Shown here: positions 8,800 through 17,212 of the stretch, piece by piece
How the letters are laid out: each line of letters opens with the position of its first letter
How positions within the stretch are numbered: position 1 is the stretch's first letter
Source: Mycobacterium sp. PSTR-4-N
GTDB taxonomy: Bacteria > Actinomycetota > Actinomycetes > Mycobacteriales > Mycobacteriaceae
Assembly: GCF_022348085.1 (NCBI RefSeq)
Contig: NZ_JAKRFN010000015.1
Coordinates: forward strand, 79,117 to 143,116
Length of the DNA: 64,000 nucleotides
Direction of reading: 5' to 3'
The notes under the pieces: model-generated
Told to the model about the DNA's origin: nothing
Seen by the model: only the letters and a program-made list of their open reading frames with translations
Database searches by the model: none
Position numbers and translations under genes: made by a program

Positions 8800-8816
8800 C
8801 CCCGTGATCGACGGGG
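8800..8816. promoter_or_regulatory. Hairpin in the leader of the 32-aa gene
   Basis: CCCCGT GATCG ACGGGG forms a 6-bp perfect stem ending just upstream of the GGGAAAGGA ribosome site. It could affect translation of the small gene; it does not resemble a known riboswitch. Confidence 0.3.
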
Positions 8817-8835
8817 TCGCGGGAAAGGAACGACG

Positions 8836-8934
8836 ATGTTCGCACTCATCGGATTCGCCATCGTGGTCGCCGGGCTCATCATCGCCGCGGGAACGCCCTA
8901 CCGGCAGACCTGGTACGGCCGCTGGAACCGCTGA
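8836..8934 (+). CDS. 32-aa single-pass membrane peptide
   Basis: A short open frame: MFALIGFAIVVAGLI then IAAGTPYRQTWYGRWNR. One hydrophobic helix of about 20 residues is followed by a short cationic, Trp/Tyr-rich tail. ATG at 8836 sits 7 bases after a strong GGGAAAGGA ribosome site. It occupies the otherwise empty gap between proX and cobN and is preceded by a perfect CRP-type palindrome and a small hairpin. I recognise no family. The strong SD, regulatory site and membrane-peptide composition support a real gene; function unknown. Confidence 0.6.
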   Translation: MFALIGFAIVVAGLIIAAGTPYRQTWYGRWNR

Positions 8935-9019
8935 CGCTCGACGGCCGGTAGGTCCCTCATTCGGTTCCGTCGGCGACGCCGAGGTCACGGAGCTCTCCCT
9001 CGTCCGGTACGAATGGGGG

Positions 9020-12000
9020 GTGACGACCGTTCTGCTGCTGTCCACCTCGGACACCGATCTGATCACCGCCCGCGCCTCGGGTGCGCGCTACCGGTGGGCC
9101 AATCCGTCGCGGCTGGTCGACGGTGAGCTCGAGGAGCTGCTGGCCGCCGCCGACGTCGCGGTAGTGCGGATCCTCGGCGGTTACCGCGCGTGGGAGGACG
9201 GTATCGACGCGGTGGTCGCCAGCGGCGTGCCGACCGTGGTCGTCAGCGGCGAGCAGGCGCCCGACGCCGACCTGATGAACCGTTCGACCACGCCGGCCGG
9301 GGTCGCACTGCAGGCGCACGTGTATCTGGCGCAGGGCGGCGTCGACAATCTCGCGAACCTGCACGCCTTCCTGTCCGACACGTTGCTGATGACGGGCGTC
9401 GGCTTCGCCGAGCCTGCGAGCACGCCGGCCTGGGGTGTTCTGGAGCGTCCCGCCGGCCGAACCGACGGGCCCGTCGTCGCGGTGCTGTTCTATCGGGCGC
9501 AGCAGCTGGCGGGCAACACCGCCTACATCGAGGCGCTGTGTGAGGCCATCGACTCCGCCGGGGGAGTGCCGCTTCCGGTGTTCTGCGCCTCGCTGCGTAC
9601 CCCGGAGCCCGAACTCATCGAACTGCTCGGCACCGCCGACGCCATGATCACCACCGTGCTCGCGGCCGGTGGCGCGACTCCGGCGGCGGTGACGGCAGGC
9701 GGGGCCGACGACACCTGGAACGTGGCTCACCTTGCCGCCCTTGACGTCCCGATTCTGCAGGGCCTGTGCCTGACGTCGTCGCGCGCCCAGTGGGACGCCA
9801 ACGACGACGGGATGTCGCCGCTCGACGTGGCCACCCAGGTCGCCGTTCCCGAATTCGACGGCCGGATCATCACGGTTCCGTTCTCGTTCAAGGAGATCGA
9901 CGACGAGGGGCTCATCACCTATGTCGCCGATCCCGAAAGGTGCGCCAGAGTAGCGGGTTTGGCCGTGCGGCACGCCCGGCTGCGATCGATCGGTCCCGCC
10001 GAGAAACGGGTCGGCCTGGTGTTCTCCGCCTACCCGACCAAGCATGCCCGCATCGGCAACGCAGTCGGTCTGGACACTCCGGCGAGCGCGATCGCGTTGC
10101 TGGGCGCGATGCGCGCGGCGGGCTACGACATCGGTGAGGTTCCTGGCCTCGACGCAGGCGACGGGGACGCGCTGATCCACGCGCTGATCGAACGCGGCGG
10201 CCAGGACCCCGACTGGTTGACCGAGACGCAGCTGGCCGGCAACCCGATCCGGGTGTCGGCGAAGGACTACCGGGCCTGGTTCGCCACGCTGCCCCGCGAG
10301 CTCGCCGACGCGGTGGTCGAACACTGGGGCCCGCCACCGGGAGAGTTGTTCGTCGACCGCAGCCGCGACCCCGACGGTGAAATAGTCATCGCCGCAATGC
10401 AATCCGGCAATGTCGTGATCATGGTGCAGCCGCCCCGCGGGTTCGGCGAGAACCCGGTGGCCATCTACCACGACCCGGACCTACCGCCCAGTCACCACTA
10501 CCTGGCCGCCTACCGGTGGCTGGACGGGGCGTTCGGCAACAGTTTTCGCGCGGACGTCGTCGTGCACCTCGGCAAGCACGGCAATCTCGAGTGGCTGCCG
10601 GGCAAGACGCTGGGCATGTCGTCATCGTGCGGCACCGACGCCGCGCTGGGAGACCTCCCGCTCGTCTACCCCTTCCTCGTGAACGACCCCGGGGAGGGCA
10701 CCCAGGCCAAGCGACGAGCCCACGCGACGCTGATCGACCACCTGATCCCGCCGATGGCGCGTGCCGAGACCTACGGTGACATCGCCCGTCTGGAACAGCT
10801 CCTCGACGAGCACTCCACGATCTCCGCGCTCGACCCGGGCAAGCTCCCGGCGATCCGTCAGCAGATCTGGACGCTGATGCGGGCGGCCAAGATGGACCAC
10901 GATCTCGGGCTCGAGGACCGCCCCGACGAGGACTCCTTCGACGACATGCTGCTGCACGTCGACGGATGGCTGTGCGAGATCAAGGACGTGCAGATCCGCG
11001 ACGGTCTGCACATCCTCGGCCAACGACCTGCAGACGAGAGCGAACTCGACCTGGTGTTGGCGATCCTGCGGGCACGGCAGCTCTTCGGCGGCGAGCAGAC
11101 CGTGCCCGGGCTGCGCCAGGCTCTCGGGCTGGCCGAGGACGGCCATGACGACCGCGCGGCAGTCGACGAGGCCGAAACCAGGGCGCGGGAACTCGTTGCG
11201 GCCCTGCAGGACAGTGGCTGGAACGCCGATGTCGTCGACTCTCTGACCGACGACTCCGCGGTCGCGGCGATCCTGCGGTTCGCGGCCGTGGAGGTGGTGC
11301 CGCGGCTGAGGCAGACCGCCGGGGAGATCGACCAGGTGCTGCGGGCGCTCGACGGCCACTTCATCCCGTCGGGCCCGTCGGGATCACCCTTGCGCGGACT
11401 GGTCAACGTGTTGCCGACCGGACGCAACTTCTATTCGGTGGATCCGAAGGCGGTGCCGTCCCGGCTGGCCTGGGAAACCGGTGTCGCGATGGCGGATTCG
11501 CTCCTCGAGCGGTACCGGGCCGATCACGGACGCTGGCCGGAATCGGTGGGCCTCTCGGTGTGGGGCACGTCGGCCATGCGCACCGCCGGTGACGACATCG
11601 CCGAGGTGCTCGCGTTGCTCGGGGTCCGTCCCATCTGGGACGAGGCGTCGCGCCGGGTGGTCGATCTCGAGGCCATCCCGCTGGCCGAGCTGGGCCGGCC
11701 CCGCATCGACGTGACCGTGCGGATCTCCGGGTTCTTCCGGGATGCCTTCCCGCATGTGGTCGCGATGCTCGACGACGCGGTACGACTCGTCGCCGGTCTC
11801 GACGAGTCCGACGAGGACAATCTCGTGCGTGCGCACGCGCAGGGTGACCTCGCCGAGCACGGTGACGAACGACGAGCGACGACAAGGATTTTCGGCTCCA
11901 AGCCGGGAACCTACGGCGCCGGCCTGCTCCAGCTCATCGACAGTCGCAACTGGCGCGACGATGCCGACCTGGCCGCCGTCTACACCGCGTGGGGCGGCTT

Positions 12001-12598
12001 CGCCTACGGTCGGGGCCTCGACGGCGCCCCGGCCACCGACGACATGAACCGGGCCTACCGCCGGATCGCCGTGGCCGCGAAGAACACCGACACCCGTGAG
12101 CACGACATCGCCGACTCCGACGACTACTTCCAGTATCACGGCGGCATGGTCGCGACGGTGCGCGCGCTGACCGGTACCGCGCCGGCGGCCTACATCGGAG
12201 ACAACACCCGACCGGACGCGGTACGCACCCGCACCCTGTCGGAGGAGACCACGCGCGTGTTCCGGGCCCGCGTCGTCAATCCGCGTTGGATGACCGCGAT
12301 GCGCCGGCACGGGTACAAGGGTGCGTTCGAGATGGCCGCGACGGTGGACTATCTGTTCGGCTACGACGCCACCGCGGGTGTGATGGCGGACTGGATGTAC
12401 GAACAGCTGTCGGCGAGCTACGTCCTCGATGACGAGAACCGCAAGTTCATGAACGAGTCCAACCCGTGGGCGTTGCACGGGATGGCCGAACGCCTGCTGG
12501 AGGCGGCCGGGCGTGGCATGTGGGCTGCTCCTGAGCAGGCGACCCTCGACGGTCTCCGGCAGGTGCTGCTGGAGACCGAGGGCGATCTCGAGGGCTGA
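9020..12598 (+). CDS. cobN: Cobaltochelatase subunit CobN
   Basis: 1192 aa, matching the roughly 1190-aa mycobacterial CobN. It is the large subunit of the ATP-dependent aerobic cobaltochelatase, inserting Co2+ into hydrogenobyrinic acid a,c-diamide together with CobS/CobT-type ATPases, which are not in this window. Family signatures include VHLGKHGNLEWLPGK, FVDRSRDPDGE and SRRVVDLEAIPLAELGRPRIDVT, with a well conserved C-terminus. GTG at 9020 is chosen because the protein similarity begins at TTVLLLSTSDTDLI; the frame upstream back to 8804 overlaps the small gene and has no family similarity. A G-rich stretch immediately precedes the start. Confidence 0.95.
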   Translation: MTTVLLLSTSDTDLITARASGARYRWANPSRLVDGELEELLAAADVAVVRILGGYRAWEDGIDAVVASGVPTVVVSGEQAPDADLMNRSTTPAGVALQAHVYLAQGGVDNLANLHAFLSDTLLMTGVGFAEPASTPAWGVLERPAGRTDGPVVAVLFYRAQQLAGNTAYIEALCEAIDSAGGVPLPVFCASLRTPEPELIELLGTADAMITTVLAAGGATPAAVTAGGADDTWNVAHLAALDVPILQGLCLTSSRAQWDANDDGMSPLDVATQVAVPEFDGRIITVPFSFKEIDDEGLITYVADPERCARVAGLAVRHARLRSIGPAEKRVGLVFSAYPTKHARIGNAVGLDTPASAIALLGAMRAAGYDIGEVPGLDAGDGDALIHALIERGGQDPDWLTETQLAGNPIRVSAKDYRAWFATLPRELADAVVEHWGPPPGELFVDRSRDPDGEIVIAAMQSGNVVIMVQPPRGFGENPVAIYHDPDLPPSHHYLAAYRWLDGAFGNSFRADVVVHLGKHGNLEWLPGKTLGMSSSCGTDAALGDLPLVYPFLVNDPGEGTQAKRRAHATLIDHLIPPMARAETYGDIARLEQLLDEHSTISALDPGKLPAIRQQIWTLMRAAKMDHDLGLEDRPDEDSFDDMLLHVDGWLCEIKDVQIRDGLHILGQRPADESELDLVLAILRARQLFGGEQTVPGLRQALGLAEDGHDDRAAVDEAETRARELVAALQDSGWNADVVDSLTDDSAVAAILRFAAVEVVPRLRQTAGEIDQVLRALDGHFIPSGPSGSPLRGLVNVLPTGRNFYSVDPKAVPSRLAWETGVAMADSLLERYRADHGRWPESVGLSVWGTSAMRTAGDDIAEVLALLGVRPIWDEASRRVVDLEAIPLAELGRPRIDVTVRISGFFRDAFPHVVAMLDDAVRLVAGLDESDEDNLVRAHAQGDLAEHGDERRATTRIFGSKPGTYGAGLLQLIDSRNWRDDADLAAVYTAWGGFAYGRGLDGAPATDDMNRAYRRIAVAAKNTDTREHDIADSDDYFQYHGGMVATVRALTGTAPAAYIGDNTRPDAVRTRTLSEETTRVFRARVVNPRWMTAMRRHGYKGAFEMAATVDYLFGYDATAGVMADWMYEQLSASYVLDDENRKFMNESNPWALHGMAERLLEAAGRGMWAAPEQATLDGLRQVLLETEGDLEG

Positions 12599-12604
12599 TC
12601 CCGC

Positions 12605-12616
12605 TACATTTGTGCC
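12605..12616 (+). promoter_or_regulatory. Predicted leaderless promoter
   Basis: TACATT followed by six bases and the ATG at 12617; fits the -10 element of a leaderless transcript although cobN ends only 18 bp upstream of the start. Confidence 0.45.
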
Positions 12617-12997
12617 ATGCCCGTGACGTTCGCCGAGGTCGCCAAGTCCGAGTACATCCTGCTCACGACGTTCACCAAGGACGGTAGGCCGAAGCCGACC
12701 GCGATCTGGGCGGCGCCGGCGGGGGACAAGCTGATCGCCATCACCCAGGAGAAGTCGTGGAAGGTCAAGCGCATCCGGAACACCTCCCGGGTGACCATCG
12801 CCCCGTGTGACCGAGGCGGCAAGCCCAAGGGCGAGGCGGTGGAAGCCACTGCGCGGATCCTCGACAAGTCCGCCAACGCCGCGACCTACGACGCGCTGGG
12901 CAAGCGGTACGGCCTGATCGGCAAGGTGTTCAACGTCTTCTCCAAGCTGCGCGGCGGCATGGACAAGAACGTCACCATCGAGTTGGCGGCGAGCTGA
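12617..12997 (+). CDS. PPOX-class F420-dependent oxidoreductase (first of pair)
   Basis: 126 aa, split-barrel flavin/deazaflavin fold. Motifs LLTTFTKDGRPKPTAIW and SWKVKRIRNTSRVTIAPCD are typical of small mycobacterial FDOR-B/PPOX proteins; the Rv2061c gene next to cobN in M. tuberculosis occupies the same place. Predicted to bind F420 and reduce an unknown substrate. A near-duplicate follows 3 bp downstream. Confidence 0.85.
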   Translation: MPVTFAEVAKSEYILLTTFTKDGRPKPTAIWAAPAGDKLIAITQEKSWKVKRIRNTSRVTIAPCDRGGKPKGEAVEATARILDKSANAATYDALGKRYGLIGKVFNVFSKLRGGMDKNVTIELAAS

Positions 12998-13000
12998 CCG

Positions 13001-13396
13001 ATGGCACCCACCTTCGCCGACGTCTACCGCGAGAAGTACCTGCTGCTGACCACCTTCACCAAGGACGGCAAACCGAAGCCCACTCCGGTGTGGGGTGTTC
13101 CCGACGGGGACAAGCTGTTGATCATCACCGACGACGGGTCGTGGAAGACCAAGCGGATCAACAACACTCCGCGCGTGACGATCCAGAAGTGCGGCGTGCT
13201 CGGCAAGGTCAAAGGTGAGCCCGTCGAGGGTGTCGCCCGGATGCTGCCCAAATCCGAGACGCGCCGGGTGTTCACCCTCATCATCAAGCGCTACTGGAAC
13301 CACGCCTGGTACTTCATCCCCCAGGCGATCCTGCGCGGCGGTATCGACAAGGTGCACGCCGCCATCGAGGTGACCGCCCCACCTGCCGGCAGCTAG
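13001..13396 (+). CDS. PPOX-class F420-dependent oxidoreductase (second of pair)
   Basis: 131 aa, clearly paralogous to the preceding gene: LLTTFTKDGKPKPTPVWG and SWKTKRINNTPRVTIQKC align residue for residue. The C-terminus diverges (RYWNHAWYFIPQAILRGGIDK). The two genes are separated by three bases, indicating a tandem duplication and probable co-translation. Substrate unknown. Confidence 0.85.
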   Translation: MAPTFADVYREKYLLLTTFTKDGKPKPTPVWGVPDGDKLLIITDDGSWKTKRINNTPRVTIQKCGVLGKVKGEPVEGVARMLPKSETRRVFTLIIKRYWNHAWYFIPQAILRGGIDKVHAAIEVTAPPAGS

Positions 13397-13429
13397 GAAC
13401 CGAACGCGCGCCCCGGACGTTGACCGGAC

Positions 13430-13939
13430 ATGGCGATGAGGCTCTTCGCGCTCTACGTGGTGGTCGAGATGGCCGTGCTGGTCGCGCTGACCGCGACGAT
13501 CGGCTTCGGCGCGACCTTGCTGGCGGTCGCGGGCACGTTCCTGCTCGGCCTCGCGCTGGCCGGGTCCCAGCTGCGCCGCCACCTGCGCCGTCTGCAATCC
13601 GGGCTCACCGCGGACAACGCCGCCGGGGTGGTCACCGACAGCGCTCTGATGGCGCTCGGTACGGTGCTCGTCGTGATTCCCGGGCTGGCCAGTTCCGTCG
13701 TCGGCGCACTCCTGTTGCTTCCCCCCACCCGCGCAGTCGCGCGTCCCGTCGTCACCGCGATGGCCGCCCGGCGGGCGCCGCTGATCGTCGGCGCGGGTAC
13801 GGCCTCGGGGTTCGGCGCACGGCGGTTCGCGCACCGACCGTCTCGAGGTGACTACATCGACGGCGAGGTCATCGAAGTCGTCGATGCTCCCGCCGCCACC
13901 CCCGAACCCCAGGCCGAACCGCGTCGTCTGCCGGAGTGA
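13430..13939 (+). CDS. fxsA: FxsA family membrane protein
   Basis: 169 aa. N-terminal hydrophobic segments (LFALYVVVEMAVLVAL, FGATLLAVAGTFLLGLALAG) and a later pair around ALGTVLVVIPGLASSVVGALLLL match FxsA/YtzA-type inner-membrane proteins. The C-terminal tail is hydrophilic, with GDYIDGEVIEVVD, common in actinobacterial members. Its TGA overlaps the GTG of the amidohydrolase gene. In E. coli FxsA counters phage exclusion; here the role is unknown. Confidence 0.85.
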   Translation: MAMRLFALYVVVEMAVLVALTATIGFGATLLAVAGTFLLGLALAGSQLRRHLRRLQSGLTADNAAGVVTDSALMALGTVLVVIPGLASSVVGALLLLPPTRAVARPVVTAMAARRAPLIVGAGTASGFGARRFAHRPSRGDYIDGEVIEVVDAPAATPEPQAEPRRLPE

Positions 13940-15522
13940 ACGCCACCCGTCTCCTGCTGGGTGGGCGCATCCACAGCCCTGCCATGCCCGACGCGACCGC
14001 CATGGCCGTCCGAAACGGGGTGATCGCCTGGCTGGGCAGTGACGCCGTCGGCCGGGCACAGTTCCCGGACGCGGAGATCGTCGACCTCGCCGGCGGGTTC
14101 GTCGCACCGGCCTTCGTCGACAGCCATGTGCACGTCACGGCCACCGGCCTGAGTCTGACGGGCCTCGACCTGCGCACGGCGACCTCGCGTCACCACTGCA
14201 TGGACCTGGTCGCCGCCCATGCCCGCGCGCATCCCGACGGGGTGCTGTGGGCGCACGGATGGGACGAATCGGGCTGGCCCGAACAGGCCCCTCCGACCGT
14301 CGAGGACGTCGACGCCGCCGTGGGACCGGGCCGAATGGCCTATCTGGCCCGGGTGGATGTGCACTCCGCGCTCGCCTCGACGGCGCTGCAGCGCGCCGCG
14401 GGTGTCGCGGGACACGGCCCCCTGACGGCCGACGATCACCACCGGGTGCGCCGCGTCGCCCGCGACCACCTGACCGTCGCCCAACGTGACGAGGCTCGCC
14501 GGGCCGCGCTCGACCTCGCGGCGTCGCGTGGCGTCGTCGCCGTCCACGAATGTGCCGGGCCCGAGATCGGCGGTCTCGAGGATTGGCGGGAACTGCGCGC
14601 GGTGGAGCACGGCGTGGACGTCGTCGGCTACTGGGGTGAGGCGGTCGGCTCGGCCGACGCAGCCCGCGCACTGATCGCCGAGACGGGCGCGCATGGACTG
14701 GCCGGTGACCTGTTCGTCGACGGGGCCCTCGGCTCGCGCACGGCGTGGCTGCACGAGCCGTACGCCGACGCGGCGCCAGGGTGCGCGACGCCGCACGGCA
14801 CCGCCTATCTCAGCGGTGACGCGATCGTCGCGCACCTGATGGCCTGCACCGAGGCAGGCCTCACCGCCGGCTTCCACGTCATCGGCGATGCCGCGGTCAC
14901 CGCGGTCGTGGACGCGCTGGGTTTCGTTGTCGACGAGCTCGGCAGCGTGGCCGTCGCCCGTTGCGGGCACCGCCTCGAACACCTCGAGATGGTCACCGAG
15001 GAGCAGGCCGCCCTGCTCGGCCGCTGGGGTGTGATCGCGAGCATGCAGCCCGCCTTCGACGCGCTGTGGGGCGGTCCGCGCGGCATGTATGCCCAGCGTG
15101 TCGGGCCGACGCGCGCGTCGGGGATGAACAATTTCGCGCTGTTAGCATCCCAAGGCGTGCCCCTTGCCTTCGGTTCCGACGCCCCGGTGACCGACATGGA
15201 TCCGTGGTCTGCGGTGCGCGCGGCAACCTCGCATCGCAGCGCAGGCAGCGCCGTGTCGGCCCGCGCCGCCTTCGCGGCCGCCACCCGGGGAGCCTGGCGC
15301 GCCGGCGGCGTCCGCGACGGTGTGACGGGCACGCTCGTGCCGGGTGCGCCCGCCTCCTACGCCGTGTGGGACGCCGACGAGTTCGACGTCAGCGCCCCCG
15401 CCGATGCGGTGCAGCGCTGGTCGACCGACCCTCGCTCTCGAGTCCCGGTGCTGCCCCGTCTCGACGGTGATGCCCCGCGGTGCCGGCAGACGGTGCATCG
15501 AGGCGCGATCCTCCATGGCTGA
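13936..15522 (+). CDS. Amidohydrolase family protein (YtcJ-like)
   Basis: 528 aa. Metal-binding DSHVHVTATG near residue 57, later GFHVIGDAAV, HRLEHLEMV and FGSDAPVTDMDPW give the full set of amidohydrolase metal and catalytic residues for the YtcJ-like (N-substituted formamide/exoenzyme-regulatory AepA-like) branch. GTG start overlaps the fxsA stop by four bases, and its own stop overlaps the lnt start. Substrate unknown. Confidence 0.88.
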   Translation: MNATRLLLGGRIHSPAMPDATAMAVRNGVIAWLGSDAVGRAQFPDAEIVDLAGGFVAPAFVDSHVHVTATGLSLTGLDLRTATSRHHCMDLVAAHARAHPDGVLWAHGWDESGWPEQAPPTVEDVDAAVGPGRMAYLARVDVHSALASTALQRAAGVAGHGPLTADDHHRVRRVARDHLTVAQRDEARRAALDLAASRGVVAVHECAGPEIGGLEDWRELRAVEHGVDVVGYWGEAVGSADAARALIAETGAHGLAGDLFVDGALGSRTAWLHEPYADAAPGCATPHGTAYLSGDAIVAHLMACTEAGLTAGFHVIGDAAVTAVVDALGFVVDELGSVAVARCGHRLEHLEMVTEEQAALLGRWGVIASMQPAFDALWGGPRGMYAQRVGPTRASGMNNFALLASQGVPLAFGSDAPVTDMDPWSAVRAATSHRSAGSAVSARAAFAAATRGAWRAGGVRDGVTGTLVPGAPASYAVWDADEFDVSAPADAVQRWSTDPRSRVPVLPRLDGDAPRCRQTVHRGAILHG

Positions 15523-17212
15523 GGCCACCGAACGCGAACCCGAAGCCGAACCCGTCACCGCCCAGCCCCTGTCGCGACGACAGCGGATCGGTCGGGCCGT
15601 GGTGGACCGGCTGCCGCAGTTGACGGCCGCCCTACTGGGTGGGCTGATGCTGTGCCTGAGTTTCCCGCCGTTCGGCTGGTGGTTCGCCGCCATCGCCTCC
15701 TTTGCCGCGCTGGGCTGGGTGCTGACCACGCGGTCGACGACGACCAAGGGCGGATTCGGTTACGGGCTGCTGTTCGGGCTCGCGTTCTACATCCCTCTGC
15801 TGCCCTGGATCAGTGGACTCGTGGGCCCGGTGCCGTGGCTCGCGCTCAGCGCCGTCGAGGCGCTGTTCCCGGCGCTGTTCGGGCTCGTCGCGGTCCTCGT
15901 TCGCAGGGTGCCCGGCTGGCCGCTGTGGTTCGCCGGCCTGTGGTCGGCGCAGGAGTGGCTGAAATCGACGGTGCCGTTCGGCGGATTCCCGTGGGGTGTC
16001 GTCGGCTACTCGCAAACCCAGAGTCCGGCGTTGCCGCTGGCCTACTTCGGCGGGGCCCCGCTGGTCTCTTTCGGTGTCGTGCTGGTCGGCTTCGGTGTCG
16101 CGGCGATGACGATCGAGGTGATCAGGTGGTGGCGCAGCGATCGCGCCGCACGCGCCGCGGCACCGCCGGCCGTGGTGTTGCCGGGACTGTGCGTGGCCAT
16201 CGTGCTGCTCACCGCCGCGCTGGCCTGGCCGCATGTGCGCAAGGCCGGTGCCGGCGTCGGCGACGAACCGCCGGTCACCGTCGCCGTCGTGCAGGGCAAC
16301 GTGCCGCGGCTGGGGCTGGAGTTCAACGCCCAGCGGCGTGCGGTGCTCGACAACCACGTCAAGGAGACGTTGCGCCTCGCCGACGACGTGCGGGCGGGCC
16401 GGGCACCGCAGCCCATGGTGGTGGTCTGGCCGGAGAACTCCTCGGACATCGATCCGTTGGCCAACGCCGACGCCGCCAAGGAGATCTCCGCGGCCGCTGC
16501 AGCGATTCGGGCGCCGATCCTCGTGGGCGGCGTGCTCGCCGCCCCCGGCTACCGCCGTGACAACCCGGTGTCGACGAACTCGGTGATCGTCTGGGACCCC
16601 GACACCGGGCCCGCCGACCGCCACGACAAGCAGATCATCCAGCCGTTCGGCGAGTATCTGCCGTGGCGCGGCTTCTTCAGCAAGCTCTCGTCGTATGCCG
16701 ACCGGGCCGGCTACTTCGTGCCCGGCCACGGTGACGGCGTGGTGCGGGCCGCGGGCATCCCCGTCGGTGTCACCACGTGCTGGGAAGTGATCTTCGACCG
16801 CGCCGCCCGCGAAGCCGTCCGCAGTGGCGCCCAGCTGCTCGCCGTCCCCAGCAACAACGCGACCTTCGACGAGGCGATGAGCGAACAGCAACTCGCGTTC
16901 GCCCGGTTGCGAGCGGTCGAGCACGATCGCTACGTCGTCGTCTCCGGGACCGTCGGGATCAGCGCGGTGATCTCCCCGGCAGGTCGCGAGCTGGCGCGCA
17001 CGCAGTTCTTCGAGCCTGCCTACCTGGATCAACAGATCCGGCTGCGGACGTCGCTGACCCCGGCGACCCGGTTCGGTCCCTACGTCGAGGCGGTGCTGGT
17101 GGCCATCGGCGGTGCGGGGATCGTGGCGGCCATGCTGCACAATGGATTCTTCGTGCCAGCAAGATTGAGGCGTCGGCGGTCGACGTCCGAGAACGGCAAA
17201 GGAGCCACATGA
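15515..17212 (+). CDS. lnt: Apolipoprotein N-acyltransferase
   Basis: 565 aa. An N-terminal membrane domain of about six segments is followed by a periplasmic nitrilase domain. The catalytic triad elements are visible as VVWPENSSD (Glu), RHDKQIIQPFGEYLPW (Lys) and GVTTCWEVIFD (Cys). It adds the third acyl chain to lipoproteins at the membrane. ATG at 15515 overlaps the amidohydrolase stop; the longer upstream frame lies inside that gene. In M. tuberculosis this domain is fused to Ppm1 (Rv2051c), whereas here Lnt and Ppm1 are separate, coupled genes as in rapidly growing mycobacteria. Confidence 0.95.
   Translation: MAEATEREPEAEPVTAQPLSRRQRIGRAVVDRLPQLTAALLGGLMLCLSFPPFGWWFAAIASFAALGWVLTTRSTTTKGGFGYGLLFGLAFYIPLLPWISGLVGPVPWLALSAVEALFPALFGLVAVLVRRVPGWPLWFAGLWSAQEWLKSTVPFGGFPWGVVGYSQTQSPALPLAYFGGAPLVSFGVVLVGFGVAAMTIEVIRWWRSDRAARAAAPPAVVLPGLCVAIVLLTAALAWPHVRKAGAGVGDEPPVTVAVVQGNVPRLGLEFNAQRRAVLDNHVKETLRLADDVRAGRAPQPMVVVWPENSSDIDPLANADAAKEISAAAAAIRAPILVGGVLAAPGYRRDNPVSTNSVIVWDPDTGPADRHDKQIIQPFGEYLPWRGFFSKLSSYADRAGYFVPGHGDGVVRAAGIPVGVTTCWEVIFDRAAREAVRSGAQLLAVPSNNATFDEAMSEQQLAFARLRAVEHDRYVVVSGTVGISAVISPAGRELARTQFFEPAYLDQQIRLRTSLTPATRFGPYVEAVLVAIGGAGIVAAMLHNGFFVPARLRRRRSTSENGKGAT

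Noticed and set aside
8760..9019. Possible cobalamin riboswitch before cobN
   Set aside because: Only a short hairpin and a GGTACC-containing direct repeat are present; no B12 box, and a small coding frame fills part of the gap.
11384..14107. A 907-codon open frame antisense to cobN, the PPOX genes and fxsA
   Set aside because: Shadow of high-GC coding DNA: low-complexity Arg/Gly/His-rich translation, no family similarity, and opposite to well supported genes. Similar long antisense frames at 19671-22310, 42583-44649 and 61439-63664 were dropped for the same reason.
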